Assembly: GCA_902493585.1 (NCBI GenBank)
Contig: CABUPZ010000015.1
Span: 1 to 44,521 of the forward strand
Direction: 5' to 3'
DNA length: 44,521 nucleotides
From: an uncultured Fusicatenibacter sp.
GTDB lineage: Bacteria > Bacillota > Clostridia > Lachnospirales > Lachnospiraceae
Each line of letters begins with the position of its first letter. The first letter of the stretch is position 1. Made by a program: the position numbers and the translations under genes. This document shows positions 25,921 to 34,256 of the stretch, piece after piece. The notes under the pieces were generated by a model, which was not told where the DNA came from, ran no database searches, and was given only the letters and a program-made list of their open reading frames with translations.

Positions 25921-28305
25921 TCAGCTATATGTCGGATCCGGGCCGTAAGCTCCGCCAGTCCACTGATAGCGAACCGGGTTGCTCATCGGGCATCCGAAGT
26001 TGTCGCCGATCTGTACGGTGGTTCCACCGTTTACATTTTCATAAATCCATTTTGCATCACACGCTGCCAGACGGATACATCCGTGAGACATCGGTCTTCC
26101 GAGTGCTTCAAAATCGGATTTTGCTACAGAGTTCAGATCCGGGCTTCCACTCGCAACTCCGTGGAAGTAAACCGCTCCGTAAATCTGGGATACGTAAGAT
26201 GCCCAGCATACATAAGAGTTTCCTTCACCAACCATCTTTTTGCTCCGTCGCTGCCAGCCAATGTTATAAGTTCCGGCAGCGGAAAGAGTGATCGGATTGC
26301 CAACGGAACACCACATGGATTTGATCGGTGTATCGTACTGTCCGGTCTCACTGTTGTAACCATAGATTGTGGTGATACCACGAATACGGTCTACAGTGAT
26401 ATATTTTGAACTCGGGTTGAAAATCGCGCTTACATCATTGCTCAGACTTCCGTCTGCATTGCGGTAACGACGGTAACCGTCTACATAGGTCCAGCCGGCA
26501 TCCACACGGCACCCGTTTGCATCGAAGGTATAGCTCTTTCCGTCAATAACAAAGGTTCCGTTCTGGTACCGTACACCTGAGCTCTGGAAATAGTAGGTGT
26601 TTCCATCTTTCGTATACCACTGGTCATGCAGTCTTCCGCCCCAGTCTCTCAGGTAGTACCAGTTATTTCCCTGCTGCAGCCACTGATCACTCAGCATTTT
26701 GCCGTCGCTTCCGAAATAATACCAGTCATTTCCTACCTTATACCACTGATCGTGAAGTCTTCCGCCCCAGTCTCTCAGGTAGTACCAGTCACTGCCCTGC
26801 TGCAGCCACTGATTGCTTGCCATCTTGCAGTCGCTGTTGAACCAGTACCAGTCATTTCCGATCTTGCTCCAGCCATTGTTTAATGCTGCGCCCCAGCCGC
26901 GGAAATAATACCAGACGCCGTTTTCCTGACGCCACTGGTCATGAAGCATTCCGCCCCAGTCTCTGACGTAATAGAGGTTTCCTCCCTCTTCGATCCACTG
27001 AGCGCTTGCCATGGTACAGTCACTGTTGAACCAGTACCAGTCATTTGCAATTTTGCTCCATCCGTTGTTCAGCGCTGCGCCCCAGCCGCGGAAATAATAC
27101 CAGATTCCGTTTTCCTGACGCCACTGATCATGAAGCATTCCGCCCCAGTCTCTGACGTAGTAGAGGTTTCCTCCCTCTTCGATCCACTCAGCGCTTGCCA
27201 TGGTACAGTCATCGTTGAACCAGTACCAGTCGTTTTCCAGCTTGTTCCAGCCGTTGTTCAGCGCACCGCCCCAGTCGCGGAAGAAGTACCAGGTACCGTC
27301 AAGGTTCAGCCAGCCATCTTCCTGATTGGTGCTTGTGAACATCTTTCCTTCCTGTGCCGGGTCCAGATAATAAAGGTCATTCTCATTTTTCTGAAGTCCG
27401 GTCAGGCGATGTCCGTCTGTGCGATCCAGAAGGTACCAACTGCCGTCAAGGATGAGCCAACTGGTTTTCTCATCCGTAGATTCGTAATTACCGTCCTTGC
27501 AGACTACACTTTCCTGATTATTGTCTTTCACGATATAGTATGTCTGATCCTGAACGGTGATCCAGCCTTCACCTGTAAACAGCTTTCCGTCTTTGTCGAA
27601 GTAATAGGTCTTTTCTCCTACAGTGCCAAAACCGTCCTTTACGAATGTTCCGTCTGCTCCGGCATAATATGTACTTTCGTTCACCTGAACAAGTTTATTT
27701 ACTGCCAGATCCGGTTCGTAATATTTTCCATCCGCCGCAAGACCGGTAACCTGTGTTCCGTAAGCACTGTCTGCGCCTGGCTGTCCGCCTTCCTCAGAGA
27801 AGTAATACGTGTGTACGGTACCATTCTCATCGGTGTGGGACTGTACGCCGGTCAGAAGATATCCAGTGTCTTCTGCTGCAAGATAAGTCTTACCACCCTC
27901 TTGAAACAGTCCGGTCTTCGGAGCTTTCGCCTCTGCATCATAGAAAATCCATTGCTCATTGCCTTCCGCATCTGGTACCTTATTCCATCCCGCCGTATAC
28001 TCAGGCTGCTCCGGTGTCTCAGTCGGCGTCGGAGTCGGCATGTCGGTCGGAACTGACGTTGGAGCCTCTGTTGGTGCCGGTGTTTCCGTTGGCGTTGAGC
28101 TCGGAGTCTCAGTGGAAGCCGGAACTTCCGTCGCCGCCGGTGTTTCCGTCGGAGTCGCTACAGAATCCTGCGATTCACTATTCACCTGAGATTCTGTATT
28201 TACAGATGTGGAATCGGAAACAGTTGCAGATGCATAAGCCGTCAACGGCACGGCGCTGATGGTTGCAGCGAGAGCCATAGCCGCTAAAACTTTTCTCTTC
28301 ATCAT
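25921..28305 (-). CDS. Secreted L,D-transpeptidase (YkuD) with choline-binding-like repeats
   Basis: 794 aa. Signal peptide at residues 1-26 (basic start, hydrophobic core, TAYASA cleavage region), then a Ser/Thr/Pro/Glu-rich linker to about residue 105, then some 500 residues of aromatic repeats of the CW-binding type (WYYF, DWYWF, LYYVRDWGGMLHDQW, NNGW). The C-terminal YkuD domain (about 655-794) has the active-site set: VYFHGVASG and MSHGCIRL with the catalytic Cys. Such enzymes make 3-3 peptidoglycan crosslinks or attach proteins; the repeats should anchor it to the surface, possibly to choline on teichoic-acid-like polymers. GGAGG lies 5 bases before the first ATG (8 before the second, 28302). 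A LicC-like gene is divergent. Confidence 0.93.
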   Translation of the reverse strand: MMKRKVLAAMALAATISAVPLTAYASATVSDSTSVNTESQVNSESQDSVATPTETPAATEVPASTETPSSTPTETPAPTEAPTSVPTDMPTPTPTETPEQPEYTAGWNKVPDAEGNEQWIFYDAEAKAPKTGLFQEGGKTYLAAEDTGYLLTGVQSHTDENGTVHTYYFSEEGGQPGADSAYGTQVTGLAADGKYYEPDLAVNKLVQVNESTYYAGADGTFVKDGFGTVGEKTYYFDKDGKLFTGEGWITVQDQTYYIVKDNNQESVVCKDGNYESTDEKTSWLILDGSWYLLDRTDGHRLTGLQKNENDLYYLDPAQEGKMFTSTNQEDGWLNLDGTWYFFRDWGGALNNGWNKLENDWYWFNDDCTMASAEWIEEGGNLYYVRDWGGMLHDQWRQENGIWYYFRGWGAALNNGWSKIANDWYWFNSDCTMASAQWIEEGGNLYYVRDWGGMLHDQWRQENGVWYYFRGWGAALNNGWSKIGNDWYWFNSDCKMASNQWLQQGSDWYYLRDWGGRLHDQWYKVGNDWYYFGSDGKMLSDQWLQQGNNWYYLRDWGGRLHDQWYTKDGNTYYFQSSGVRYQNGTFVIDGKSYTFDANGCRVDAGWTYVDGYRRYRNADGSLSNDVSAIFNPSSKYITVDRIRGITTIYGYNSETGQYDTPIKSMWCSVGNPITLSAAGTYNIGWQRRSKKMVGEGNSYVCWASYVSQIYGAVYFHGVASGSPDLNSVAKSDFEALGRPMSHGCIRLAACDAKWIYENVNGGTTVQIGDNFGCPMSNPVRYQWTGGAYGPDPTYS
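26626..27290 (-). repeat. Tandem DNA repeats coding for the wall-binding modules
   Basis: Nearly identical 189-base units (63 residues) begin at 26821 and 27010, with a partial third at 27199; each encodes IEEGG...YYVRDWGGMLHDQW...WYYFRGWGAALNNGW...DWYWFNSDC. On the 3' side of the gene, a related 126-base unit (42 residues; LQQG..WYYLRDWGGRLHDQW) repeats with offsets 26631 and 26757. The low divergence between units suggests recent duplication and a likely site of length change. Confidence 0.85.
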
Positions 28306-28341
28306 AGCTTCCTCCCATTATTCACTTTTTTTACAACTATT

Positions 28342-28370
28342 ACCTTACTACATTTTACCAATGTTTTCAA
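28342..28370 (-). promoter_or_regulatory. Promoter of the L,D-transpeptidase gene
   Basis: Minus-strand TTGAAA (28365-28370), 17-base spacer, TAAGGT (28342-28347), about 40 bases upstream of the ATG. It is divergent from the licC promoter, 38 bases apart. Confidence 0.75.
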
Positions 28371-28407
28371 TAGATGAACGTCCAAAATACCTTACAATTT
28401 TCTTAGC

Positions 28408-28436
28408 TTGACACAGGGAATCTTATACAATACAAT
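28408..28436 (+). promoter_or_regulatory. Promoter of the licC-like gene
   Basis: TTGACA (28408-28413), 17-base spacer, TACAAT (28431-28436). The transcript should start near 28443, giving a leader of about 100 bases before the ATG at 28545. Confidence 0.85.
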
Positions 28437-28472
28437 GAAAACAAACCGCAGCAGCAAATTGCGGACATGAAT

Positions 28473-28519
28473 CGGAGCCTGCCTGCAGATTACCAAAAGG
28501 AATCTGCAGGCAGGCTCCG
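28473..28519 (+). promoter_or_regulatory. Perfect 19-bp stem-loop in the licC leader
   Basis: CGGAGCCTGCCTGCAGATT (28473-28491) and its exact reverse complement (28501-28519) flank a 9-base loop. No T run follows, so it is not a normal terminator. It ends 11 bases before the AAAGGAG ribosome binding site and may control stability, processing or translation. Confidence 0.85.
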
Positions 28520-28544
28520 AAACGAAGAAAGGAGCTTTCGCCAC

Positions 28545-29297
28545 ATGAATGAGAATACATTTCTGGAACACCTGAAAAAGAAAGAATACGATAAAATTTC
28601 CGAATACCGGGTGGAAAATGCCATCATCCTGGCTGCGGGATTCGCCTCCCGGTTTGCTCCGCTGTCCTACACCACGCCCAAGGCGCTGCTGAACGTGCGC
28701 GGCGAGATCCTGATCGAACGGCAGATTTCCCAGCTCCTGGAGGCAGGGATCCCTGAAATCTATGTGGTCACCGGATATCTGCAGGAAAAATTCCGCTATC
28801 TTGCAGACAAATATCCGATCCGGCTGATCTACAATTCGGAATACCAGACACGGAACAACCATTCGTCCGTGTACGCCGCCCGTGAATACCTGGGAAACAG
28901 TTATATCTGTTCCGCCGACAATTATTTTACGGAAAATGTTTTTGAGTCCTATCAGTACCATGCCTGCTATTCCGCGCTGTATGCGGACGGTCCCACAGAA
29001 GAATACTGTCTGACCACCGATGAAAATGGAAGGATCACCGATGTGGTGATCGGCGGCCGCGATTCCTGGTATATGCTGGGCCACGTCTATTTCGACCGGG
29101 AATTTTCCCGGAAGTTTCTTGCAATTCTGGAACAGGAATACGACCTTCCCGAAACCCGTGATCTTCTGTGGGAAAAAATATATATGAAACACCTATCCGA
29201 ACTGTCCATGTATATCCGGAAATATCCTTCCGGAGTCATTCATGAGTTTGACACGCTGGAAGATCTGCGTCAGTTTGATCCTTCCTGGAATACCTGA
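28545..29297 (+). CDS. licC: LicC-like choline-phosphate cytidylyltransferase
   Basis: 250 aa. The nucleotidyltransferase signature is clear: AIILAAGFASRFAPLSYTTPKALL (about residues 26-49), IERQISQLLEAGI, YVVTGYLQEKF and CSADNYF with the metal-binding Asp. The order and length match LicC, which makes CDP-choline from phosphocholine and CTP for decorating surface polysaccharides. About 22 extra residues precede the fold, as in LicC proteins derived from kinase/cytidylyltransferase fusions. No licA, licB or licD lies in the window. Other sugar or aminoethylphosphonate nucleotidyltransferases are possible, but the divergent choline-binding-type gene and the neighbouring GDPD favour choline. AAAGGAG is 10 bases before the ATG; an in-frame ATG at 28467 would translate the hairpin. 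Confidence 0.78.
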   Translation: MNENTFLEHLKKKEYDKISEYRVENAIILAAGFASRFAPLSYTTPKALLNVRGEILIERQISQLLEAGIPEIYVVTGYLQEKFRYLADKYPIRLIYNSEYQTRNNHSSVYAAREYLGNSYICSADNYFTENVFESYQYHACYSALYADGPTEEYCLTTDENGRITDVVIGGRDSWYMLGHVYFDREFSRKFLAILEQEYDLPETRDLLWEKIYMKHLSELSMYIRKYPSGVIHEFDTLEDLRQFDPSWNT

Positions 29298-29310
29298 CGA
29301 GTCTTTTCTT

Positions 29311-30102
29311 TTATTTCCATTCGCGGTACAGCTCCCCGATGGACGCAAAAATATAATCCGGCGCAGCCTCTGCTTTTTTTGCTTCCTCCGCCGTTGCCTC
29401 TCCGGTCAGGACCAGCGCCGTCTCCACACCTGCGTTGTGTCCGCAGAGAATATCCGTATACAGCCGATCCCCGACCACAAGCGTTTCTTCTCTGGTAAAG
29501 TGGTTCTGCCGCAGTGCAAACTCCACCATTGCCGTCTCCGGCTTCCCGATGAAATAAGGCGTCCGCTTTACCGCATGTCCCAGCATTTCACAGATCGATC
29601 CACAGTCCGGCACATAGCCGAACTCCACCGGGCAGACATAATCCGGATTGGTTGCGAGATAATCCACCTGCGGATTCATCAGGATCCGGCAGGTGTCCTC
29701 CAGCTTTTCATAGGTCAGCTGATTGTCATAGGAAACCAGCACGCAGGTAATTCCCTCGTCCTCCCAATCTGTCGTCACACGGATCCCGCTGCGCTTCAGT
29801 TCACGCAAAAATGAACGGGTTCCCAGTACATAGATCAATTCTCCGCTGTGATGTTGCTTCAGATACTGAACCGTCGCATAGGAGGCAGTGATAAAATTCG
29901 AGTAGTCCGACGGGATTCCCATCTTCTGAAAAGAGGCAATGTAGTCCGAAATACTTTTTGTCGCATTGTTGGTGATAAACACATACTGCCCTCCGCTCTC
30001 TTTGAGATCCTCCAGAAATTCCCGGGTTCCGCTGATCAGCTGCTCTCCTTTGCAGACGGTTCCGTCGATATCCAGCAGAAACAATTTCTTGTCCTTCAGC
30101 AT
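29311..30102 (-). CDS. HAD-superfamily IIA phosphatase (NagD-like)
   Basis: 263 aa, cytosolic. All four HAD motifs are visible: LLDIDGTV (motif I, both Asp), FITNNATKS (II), IGKPE (Lys of III), and VVGDRLYTDI (IV). The cap between motifs II and III is of the IIA type. NagD-family substrates vary (nucleotides, sugar phosphates, glycerol 3-phosphate). Its ATG overlaps the end of the GDPD gene by 7 bases, so the two are coupled; an enzyme that removes phosphate from the glycerol 3-phosphate made by GDPD would fit, by analogy with the mycobacterial glycerol-3-phosphate phosphatase of this class, but that is inference. It converges with licC with only 13 bases between. Confidence 0.88.
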   Translation of the reverse strand: MLKDKKLFLLDIDGTVCKGEQLISGTREFLEDLKESGGQYVFITNNATKSISDYIASFQKMGIPSDYSNFITASYATVQYLKQHHSGELIYVLGTRSFLRELKRSGIRVTTDWEDEGITCVLVSYDNQLTYEKLEDTCRILMNPQVDYLATNPDYVCPVEFGYVPDCGSICEMLGHAVKRTPYFIGKPETAMVEFALRQNHFTREETLVVGDRLYTDILCGHNAGVETALVLTGEATAEEAKKAEAAPDYIFASIGELYREWK

Positions 30103-30848
30103 TCCTCGTTCTCCGCCTCTGCCTCTTTTCTCGCTTCCAGACCACGGTCCGGATAATTGGTGATCACAGCATCCACTCCCTCATCGATCAGCCAGCGGAT
30201 CTGCTCCTTGTCATTGACGGTCCAGACGCGCAGGGCGATCCCGCTTTCTTTGTATTCTTTCAGGAAATCCGCCATTTTCACATGAAAAAGAGCCGGATGA
30301 AGACCTTTGATCCCTGTATTCCTGGTATAATCCGCCACATTCAGCATCACATCGCCGATCAGATAGGCAGTCTCCGCTTCCGGTGAGAGCTCTCTGACCT
30401 TCTGCACACTGTAATGATTGAACGACGAATAGATGATCCGTTCTTCCATTCCTTCTTCTTTTACCAGTTCGAGAACCTTCTGCTCAATCTGAGGATACCA
30501 GTAGATTCCTGTTTTTAATTCGATGTTGATCTCCATCGTTCCCGGCTTTACCAGTTCCAGGACTTCCCGCAGCGTCGGGATCTTGGCATCCGGATACTGT
30601 TCAAAGTGATTGGACACCGAAAATTGTTTCAGTTCCTCCAGGGTGTAATCGCGCACCGCACCCTTTCCATTGCTGACGCGGTCGATGGTCTCGTCATGAA
30701 TCACCACCAATTCCCCGTCTTTCGTCATCTGGACGTCCAGTTCAATACCGTCCGCTCCCTGCTCCATCGCCATCTGAAATGCCTCCAGGGTATTTTCCGG
30801 GGCATATGCGCTTGCTCCCCGGTGAGCAAAAATCTTCACTTTTTTCAT
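30096..30848 (-). CDS. ugpQ: Glycerophosphodiester phosphodiesterase, cytosolic (UgpQ-like)
   Basis: 250 aa. It cleaves glycerophosphodiesters such as glycerophosphocholine to glycerol 3-phosphate and the alcohol. The signature HRGASAYAPENTLEAF (catalytic His, Arg, Glu), GIELDVQMTKDGELVVIHDE with the metal-binding Glu/Asp and second His, and INIELKTG are all present; no signal peptide, so it works on imported substrate. The ATG at 30848 has AGGAGGA about 9 bases upstream; a longer reading to 30938 has no site. It follows the Ugp-type transporter and precedes the HAD phosphatase, and has a -10 TATAAT of its own at 30892-30897. Confidence 0.94.
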   Translation of the reverse strand: MKKVKIFAHRGASAYAPENTLEAFQMAMEQGADGIELDVQMTKDGELVVIHDETIDRVSNGKGAVRDYTLEELKQFSVSNHFEQYPDAKIPTLREVLELVKPGTMEINIELKTGIYWYPQIEQKVLELVKEEGMEERIIYSSFNHYSVQKVRELSPEAETAYLIGDVMLNVADYTRNTGIKGLHPALFHVKMADFLKEYKESGIALRVWTVNDKEQIRWLIDEGVDAVITNYPDRGLEARKEAEAENEEC

Positions 30849-30891
30849 TTTCTTCTTCCTCCTGTATGAAAAGATAACCTGATCTTTCTCT

Positions 30892-30935
30892 ATTATAAAC
30901 CAAATGCCGTTACAATTCAGCGGCTGAACTGTTAC
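30892..30935 (-). promoter_or_regulatory. Candidate promoter of ugpQ overlapping a palindromic repeat
   Basis: On the minus strand a perfect -10 TATAAT (30892-30897) is preceded by the palindromic repeat copy (30909-30935), which supplies the -35 region (best match CTGAAT at 17 bases, weak). The position suggests the repeat could influence this promoter. Confidence 0.4.
30909..30935. repeat. Intergenic palindromic repeat, copy 2
   Basis: 27 bases, GTTACAATTCAG-CGG-CTGAACTGTTAC, near-perfect palindrome. It matches the copy at 43076-43102 at 23 of 27 positions. It lies between ugpB and ugpQ, just upstream of the ugpQ -10 box and beside the ugpB terminator. Confidence 0.7.
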
Positions 30936-30968
30936 CAAAAATACCCCACAGCCTGCTGCGGGGTATTT
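30936..30968 (-). terminator. Terminator after ugpB
   Basis: Minus strand: AAATACCCCGCAG (from 30968 down) pairs with CTGTGGGGTATTT, followed by a T5 run ending near 30937. It would separate transporter expression from ugpQ and the HAD gene, at least in part. Confidence 0.85.
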
Positions 30969-30997
30969 GATTTATGAAATATCTGAGATATGATTCA

Positions 30998-32425
30998 TCA
31001 GCCATTTACAAGATTATATTCTTCAATCGTCTTGTTAATCTCGTCTGCCATGTTTGTCACTGCCTCTTCCGGCGTCACATTTCCGTTGAGCATATCTTCG
31101 ATCTGTGTCTCAACGATCTGACGGGATTCCGGGAAGACGCTCAGCAGTGCGCCGGCATATTCCGGTGCGGAATCATGCAGCTGATCCAGTGCGGTCTGGA
31201 ACTGCGGATACTGTGCGATATTGTCCTTGAATACCTGCTCATCCTGTGCCGCGGTAACGATCGGGAAGTAACCGGTCTGTGCGTTCCAGTATGCCTGAGA
31301 TTCCGGAGAAATCAGGAACTTGATGAATTTCCAGGTAGCTGCCGCCTGTTTCTCATCGTTGTTGTTCAGTGCCCACAGAGATGCTCCTCCGATGGAAACA
31401 CCGCCCTCGTCGTCCGAGCTTACTGCCGGATAATATGCGGTTCCAACCTCAAAGTTTCCGCCGCTGTCTTCCAGTACCTGTTTCAGGGAAGCGGTAGATC
31501 CAAGCATCATCGCCGCTTTTCCTGAGGTAAAGTCTGTTGTTGCGGTGTCACTTCCGGAACGGCCTACATTTGGAGCATATCCCTGCTCATACAGGTCATA
31601 CCATGCATTCAGGATATTCAGCGCGCCGCCGTTCTCATCAAATACGACTTTGGTCGCCGCCGCTTCACGTCCGTTGCCGTTGTCTACCATCTCCAGTCCC
31701 TGTTTGCAGAGGAACTGCTCAAAATACCATCCGTAAATACTCATCGCAAGAACTTCCTGCGCGCCTCCCTCATTCATAAGGGCATCGCCGATCTCTGCGA
31801 TTTCCGGAAGGCTTGTCGGCACCTCCGTGATGCCTGCCGCTTCAAACATATCCTTGTTATAATACAACAGCGGTGTGGAGGAATTGAATGGCATGGAATA
31901 CATCTTGCCGTCCTGCGTCGTGTAGTAAGCCGCTACGTTCGGCTCGATCTGTGAGATATCATAGCCGTCCGCGTCAATCATCTCCTGCATCGGTATGATC
32001 CATCCGGAATCGATCATGAAACGGGTTCCCAGGTCATAAATCTGAACCAGATCCGCTCCCATATTTCCGATCTGAGCGCTTTTCAGCTTATTGATCGTGT
32101 CGTCGTACTCTCCCTGATAGACCGCCTCGACCGTAATTCCATCTGTATTTTCCTCATTGAATTTGTTTACCAGATAGTCCATTGCCTCGCCGTTGACGCC
32201 GCCCATGGAATGCCAGAAAGTAACGGTTGCTCCGTTGGTGTCCACATTTGCAAAATTCTCCGTGATCACTCCGGATCCCTCAGAAGATCCGCTTTCAGAA
32301 GACACACTGGAAGTGCCGGAAGCAGAACTTCCGCTCGCTGCGGAAGAATCATTGTTGCCGCAGGCCGCGAGGGAAGACATCACCATCGCCGCCGCAAGAA
32401 TTGATGCGATTACTCTTTTTTTCAT
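30998..32425 (-). CDS. ugpB: Ugp-type ABC transporter substrate-binding lipoprotein
   Basis: 475 aa. A lipoprotein signal (KKRVIASILAAAMVMSSLAAC, lipobox LAAC near residue 23) is followed by a Ser/Gly-rich spacer and a family 1 solute-binding fold. TFWHSMGGVNGEAMDYLV strongly resembles the start of mature UgpB, and SMPFNSSTPLLYYNKDMFEAAG and GKAAMMLGSTA are typical of the UgpB/sugar-binding group. Known UgpB proteins bind glycerol 3-phosphate or glycerophosphocholine. ATG at 32425 with AGGAG 7 bases upstream. It is the last transporter gene, after ugpC-A-E, with ugpQ downstream. The exact ligand cannot be read from sequence; a sugar is a less likely alternative. Confidence 0.88.
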   Translation of the reverse strand: MKKRVIASILAAAMVMSSLAACGNNDSSAASGSSASGTSSVSSESGSSEGSGVITENFANVDTNGATVTFWHSMGGVNGEAMDYLVNKFNEENTDGITVEAVYQGEYDDTINKLKSAQIGNMGADLVQIYDLGTRFMIDSGWIIPMQEMIDADGYDISQIEPNVAAYYTTQDGKMYSMPFNSSTPLLYYNKDMFEAAGITEVPTSLPEIAEIGDALMNEGGAQEVLAMSIYGWYFEQFLCKQGLEMVDNGNGREAAATKVVFDENGGALNILNAWYDLYEQGYAPNVGRSGSDTATTDFTSGKAAMMLGSTASLKQVLEDSGGNFEVGTAYYPAVSSDDEGGVSIGGASLWALNNNDEKQAAATWKFIKFLISPESQAYWNAQTGYFPIVTAAQDEQVFKDNIAQYPQFQTALDQLHDSAPEYAGALLSVFPESRQIVETQIEDMLNGNVTPEEAVTNMADEINKTIEEYNLVNG

Positions 32426-32467
32426 ACATTTTCTCCTATTCTTTTTTTTCATATATCAATCAACAGG

Positions 32468-33385
32468 TCAGCCTTTGACTGCGCCTGAAAACATTCCGCT
32501 GATCAACTGCTTCTGTCCGACAATAAAGATGACCATGGACGGAATGATGATTGCCACAACACCTGCCATCATCAGAGTGATGGACTGTGCGTCTACACTG
32601 TTCAGCATGCTGATACCGATCTGTACGGTACGCATTTCCTCGGAGCCTGTAACCAGCAAAGGCCACATATACATGTTCCATGCATTGATGAAGGTATACA
32701 CCGCCATAGCTCCGATCGCGGATTTTGTAAGCGGAATCAGAATCCTGACAATAAATTTCAGATTTCCGCAGCCGTCCAGTTTCGCCGACTCATACAGAGA
32801 GATCGGAAACGTCATATAGAACTGACGGAACAGGAAGATTCCCATTGCGGAAGTCAGGGACGGCAGAATCAGGACAAGGTAAGTATCCAGAAGATTCATG
32901 CTGCTGACTGTCAGGTAATTGGAAATGATAACCGCCTCGCCGGGAACCATCATCGTCGCCATCACCAGCATAAACAGCACATTCTTTCCCTTGAAATTGA
33001 GAAATGAGAATGCGAAAGCTGCCAGGGAACAGGTAATGATCTGTCCAAGGGTGATACATCCCGCCACCAGAAAAGAGTTCAGGATAAACCGTACCAGCGG
33101 AACCTGCGTAAAGGCCCGGACATAGTTGTCAAAGGTCGGATGGGACGGGATCAGATTCATTTCCATCGTGAAAAGTTCATCGGACGGCATGATCGAAACG
33201 CTGACAGAATACAGCAGCGGAAACAGCATGAACAGTGCGAAGATCGTATTCACGGTTACCAGCACAACCTTACGGATTCTCTTTTTTCTCAGAGCGCGGG
33301 CGTTCATCAGACTGTGAAGCTTTGCAACTTCCTCTTCGTTATAATCCCCCTGCTCCATCGTAATTGAATGATTGATCGCAGCCAT
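32468..33385 (-). CDS. ugpE: Ugp-type ABC transporter permease
   Basis: 305 aa. A cytosolic N-terminal stretch of about 50 residues precedes six predicted membrane segments, starting KVVLVTVNTIFALFMLFPLL. The inner-membrane permease (EAA) loop LYESAKLDGCGNLKFIVRIL, which docks on the ATPase, is clear. Homologous to UgpE/MalG-type permeases. The ATG at 33385 begins one base after the ugpA stop, with AAAGGAG upstream inside ugpA, so translation is coupled. It pairs with the preceding permease and the lipoprotein ugpB downstream. Confidence 0.9.
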   Translation of the reverse strand: MAAINHSITMEQGDYNEEEVAKLHSLMNARALRKKRIRKVVLVTVNTIFALFMLFPLLYSVSVSIMPSDELFTMEMNLIPSHPTFDNYVRAFTQVPLVRFILNSFLVAGCITLGQIITCSLAAFAFSFLNFKGKNVLFMLVMATMMVPGEAVIISNYLTVSSMNLLDTYLVLILPSLTSAMGIFLFRQFYMTFPISLYESAKLDGCGNLKFIVRILIPLTKSAIGAMAVYTFINAWNMYMWPLLVTGSEEMRTVQIGISMLNSVDAQSITLMMAGVVAIIIPSMVIFIVGQKQLISGMFSGAVKG

Positions 33386-33386
33386 T

Positions 33387-34256
33387 TTAATACTTGACTC
33401 CTTTCTTTTCGATCTTGAACATGACAAGCGTAAGCGCCATAATGATCAGAAACAGTATGACGGACTGTGCCGCCGCGCTTCCGAATCTGTAGTTAAAGAA
33501 TGCATCCCGGTAGATCGAGTACACAATAACATTCGTGGATTCTCCAGGTCCGCCGGAGGTCAAAATCTTGATCTGGCCGAAGGACTGGAACGCCTGGATA
33601 ATATTTACCACCAGCGTGTAGAACATGATCGGGCTCAGGCCAGGCAGGGTCAGACGGAAAAATTTCTGTATTCCGTTTGCTCCGTCCACCGAAGCACGCT
33701 CATAAATAGATTCATCGATATTGCCCAATCCTGCGGAAAAATACAGGAAGTTGATACCGCTGTTCAGCCATGCCGTAAGAACCGCCACACAGATCAGCGC
33801 GTATTTCGGATCGGCAATCCAGTTAATATCAAGTCCGGTCAGTTTGTTGAGGATACCGATCGTCGGGTTCAGAATAATCTTAAAGATCATGGCGGCGCCG
33901 CTGGATGCTATCGCCATCGGCAGCGCATAGGAAGTGCTAAAGATACGAATACCGGGGAACGCTTTGCTGCAGAGAACTGCACCGATCAACCCGATCAGCA
34001 TACTTCCGATCACTACGATCACCACAAAAATCACTGTTACCAGAAGACTGTTATAAAAAGAATCTGAGGTAAGCAGTTCCGTATAGTTATCCAGACCCAC
34101 AAAGATTTTCGCCTGTCCCAGCTTATCTGTCAGAAACAAACTGAGGTAGATTGTTTTCACAAAAGGATAAAACAAGAAGACTGCAAAAACCAGGAAACAG
34201 GGAATCAGATAAAGATACGCGCTTCCTCCTTTTAATTTTTCCGTAAACCGTTTCAT
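33387..34256 (-). CDS. ugpA: Ugp-type ABC transporter permease
   Basis: 289 aa with six predicted membrane helices, the first being YLYLIPCFLVFAVFLFYPFV. The EAA loop IYERASVDGANGIQKFFRLT is intact, and the SGGPG segment before the last helix is typical of the UgpA/MalF-type group. The start overlaps the stop of the ATPase gene in ATGA, so the two are coupled. It forms the membrane channel with the ugpE product. Confidence 0.9.
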   Translation of the reverse strand: MKRFTEKLKGGSAYLYLIPCFLVFAVFLFYPFVKTIYLSLFLTDKLGQAKIFVGLDNYTELLTSDSFYNSLLVTVIFVVIVVIGSMLIGLIGAVLCSKAFPGIRIFSTSYALPMAIASSGAAMIFKIILNPTIGILNKLTGLDINWIADPKYALICVAVLTAWLNSGINFLYFSAGLGNIDESIYERASVDGANGIQKFFRLTLPGLSPIMFYTLVVNIIQAFQSFGQIKILTSGGPGESTNVIVYSIYRDAFFNYRFGSAAAQSVILFLIIMALTLVMFKIEKKGVKY

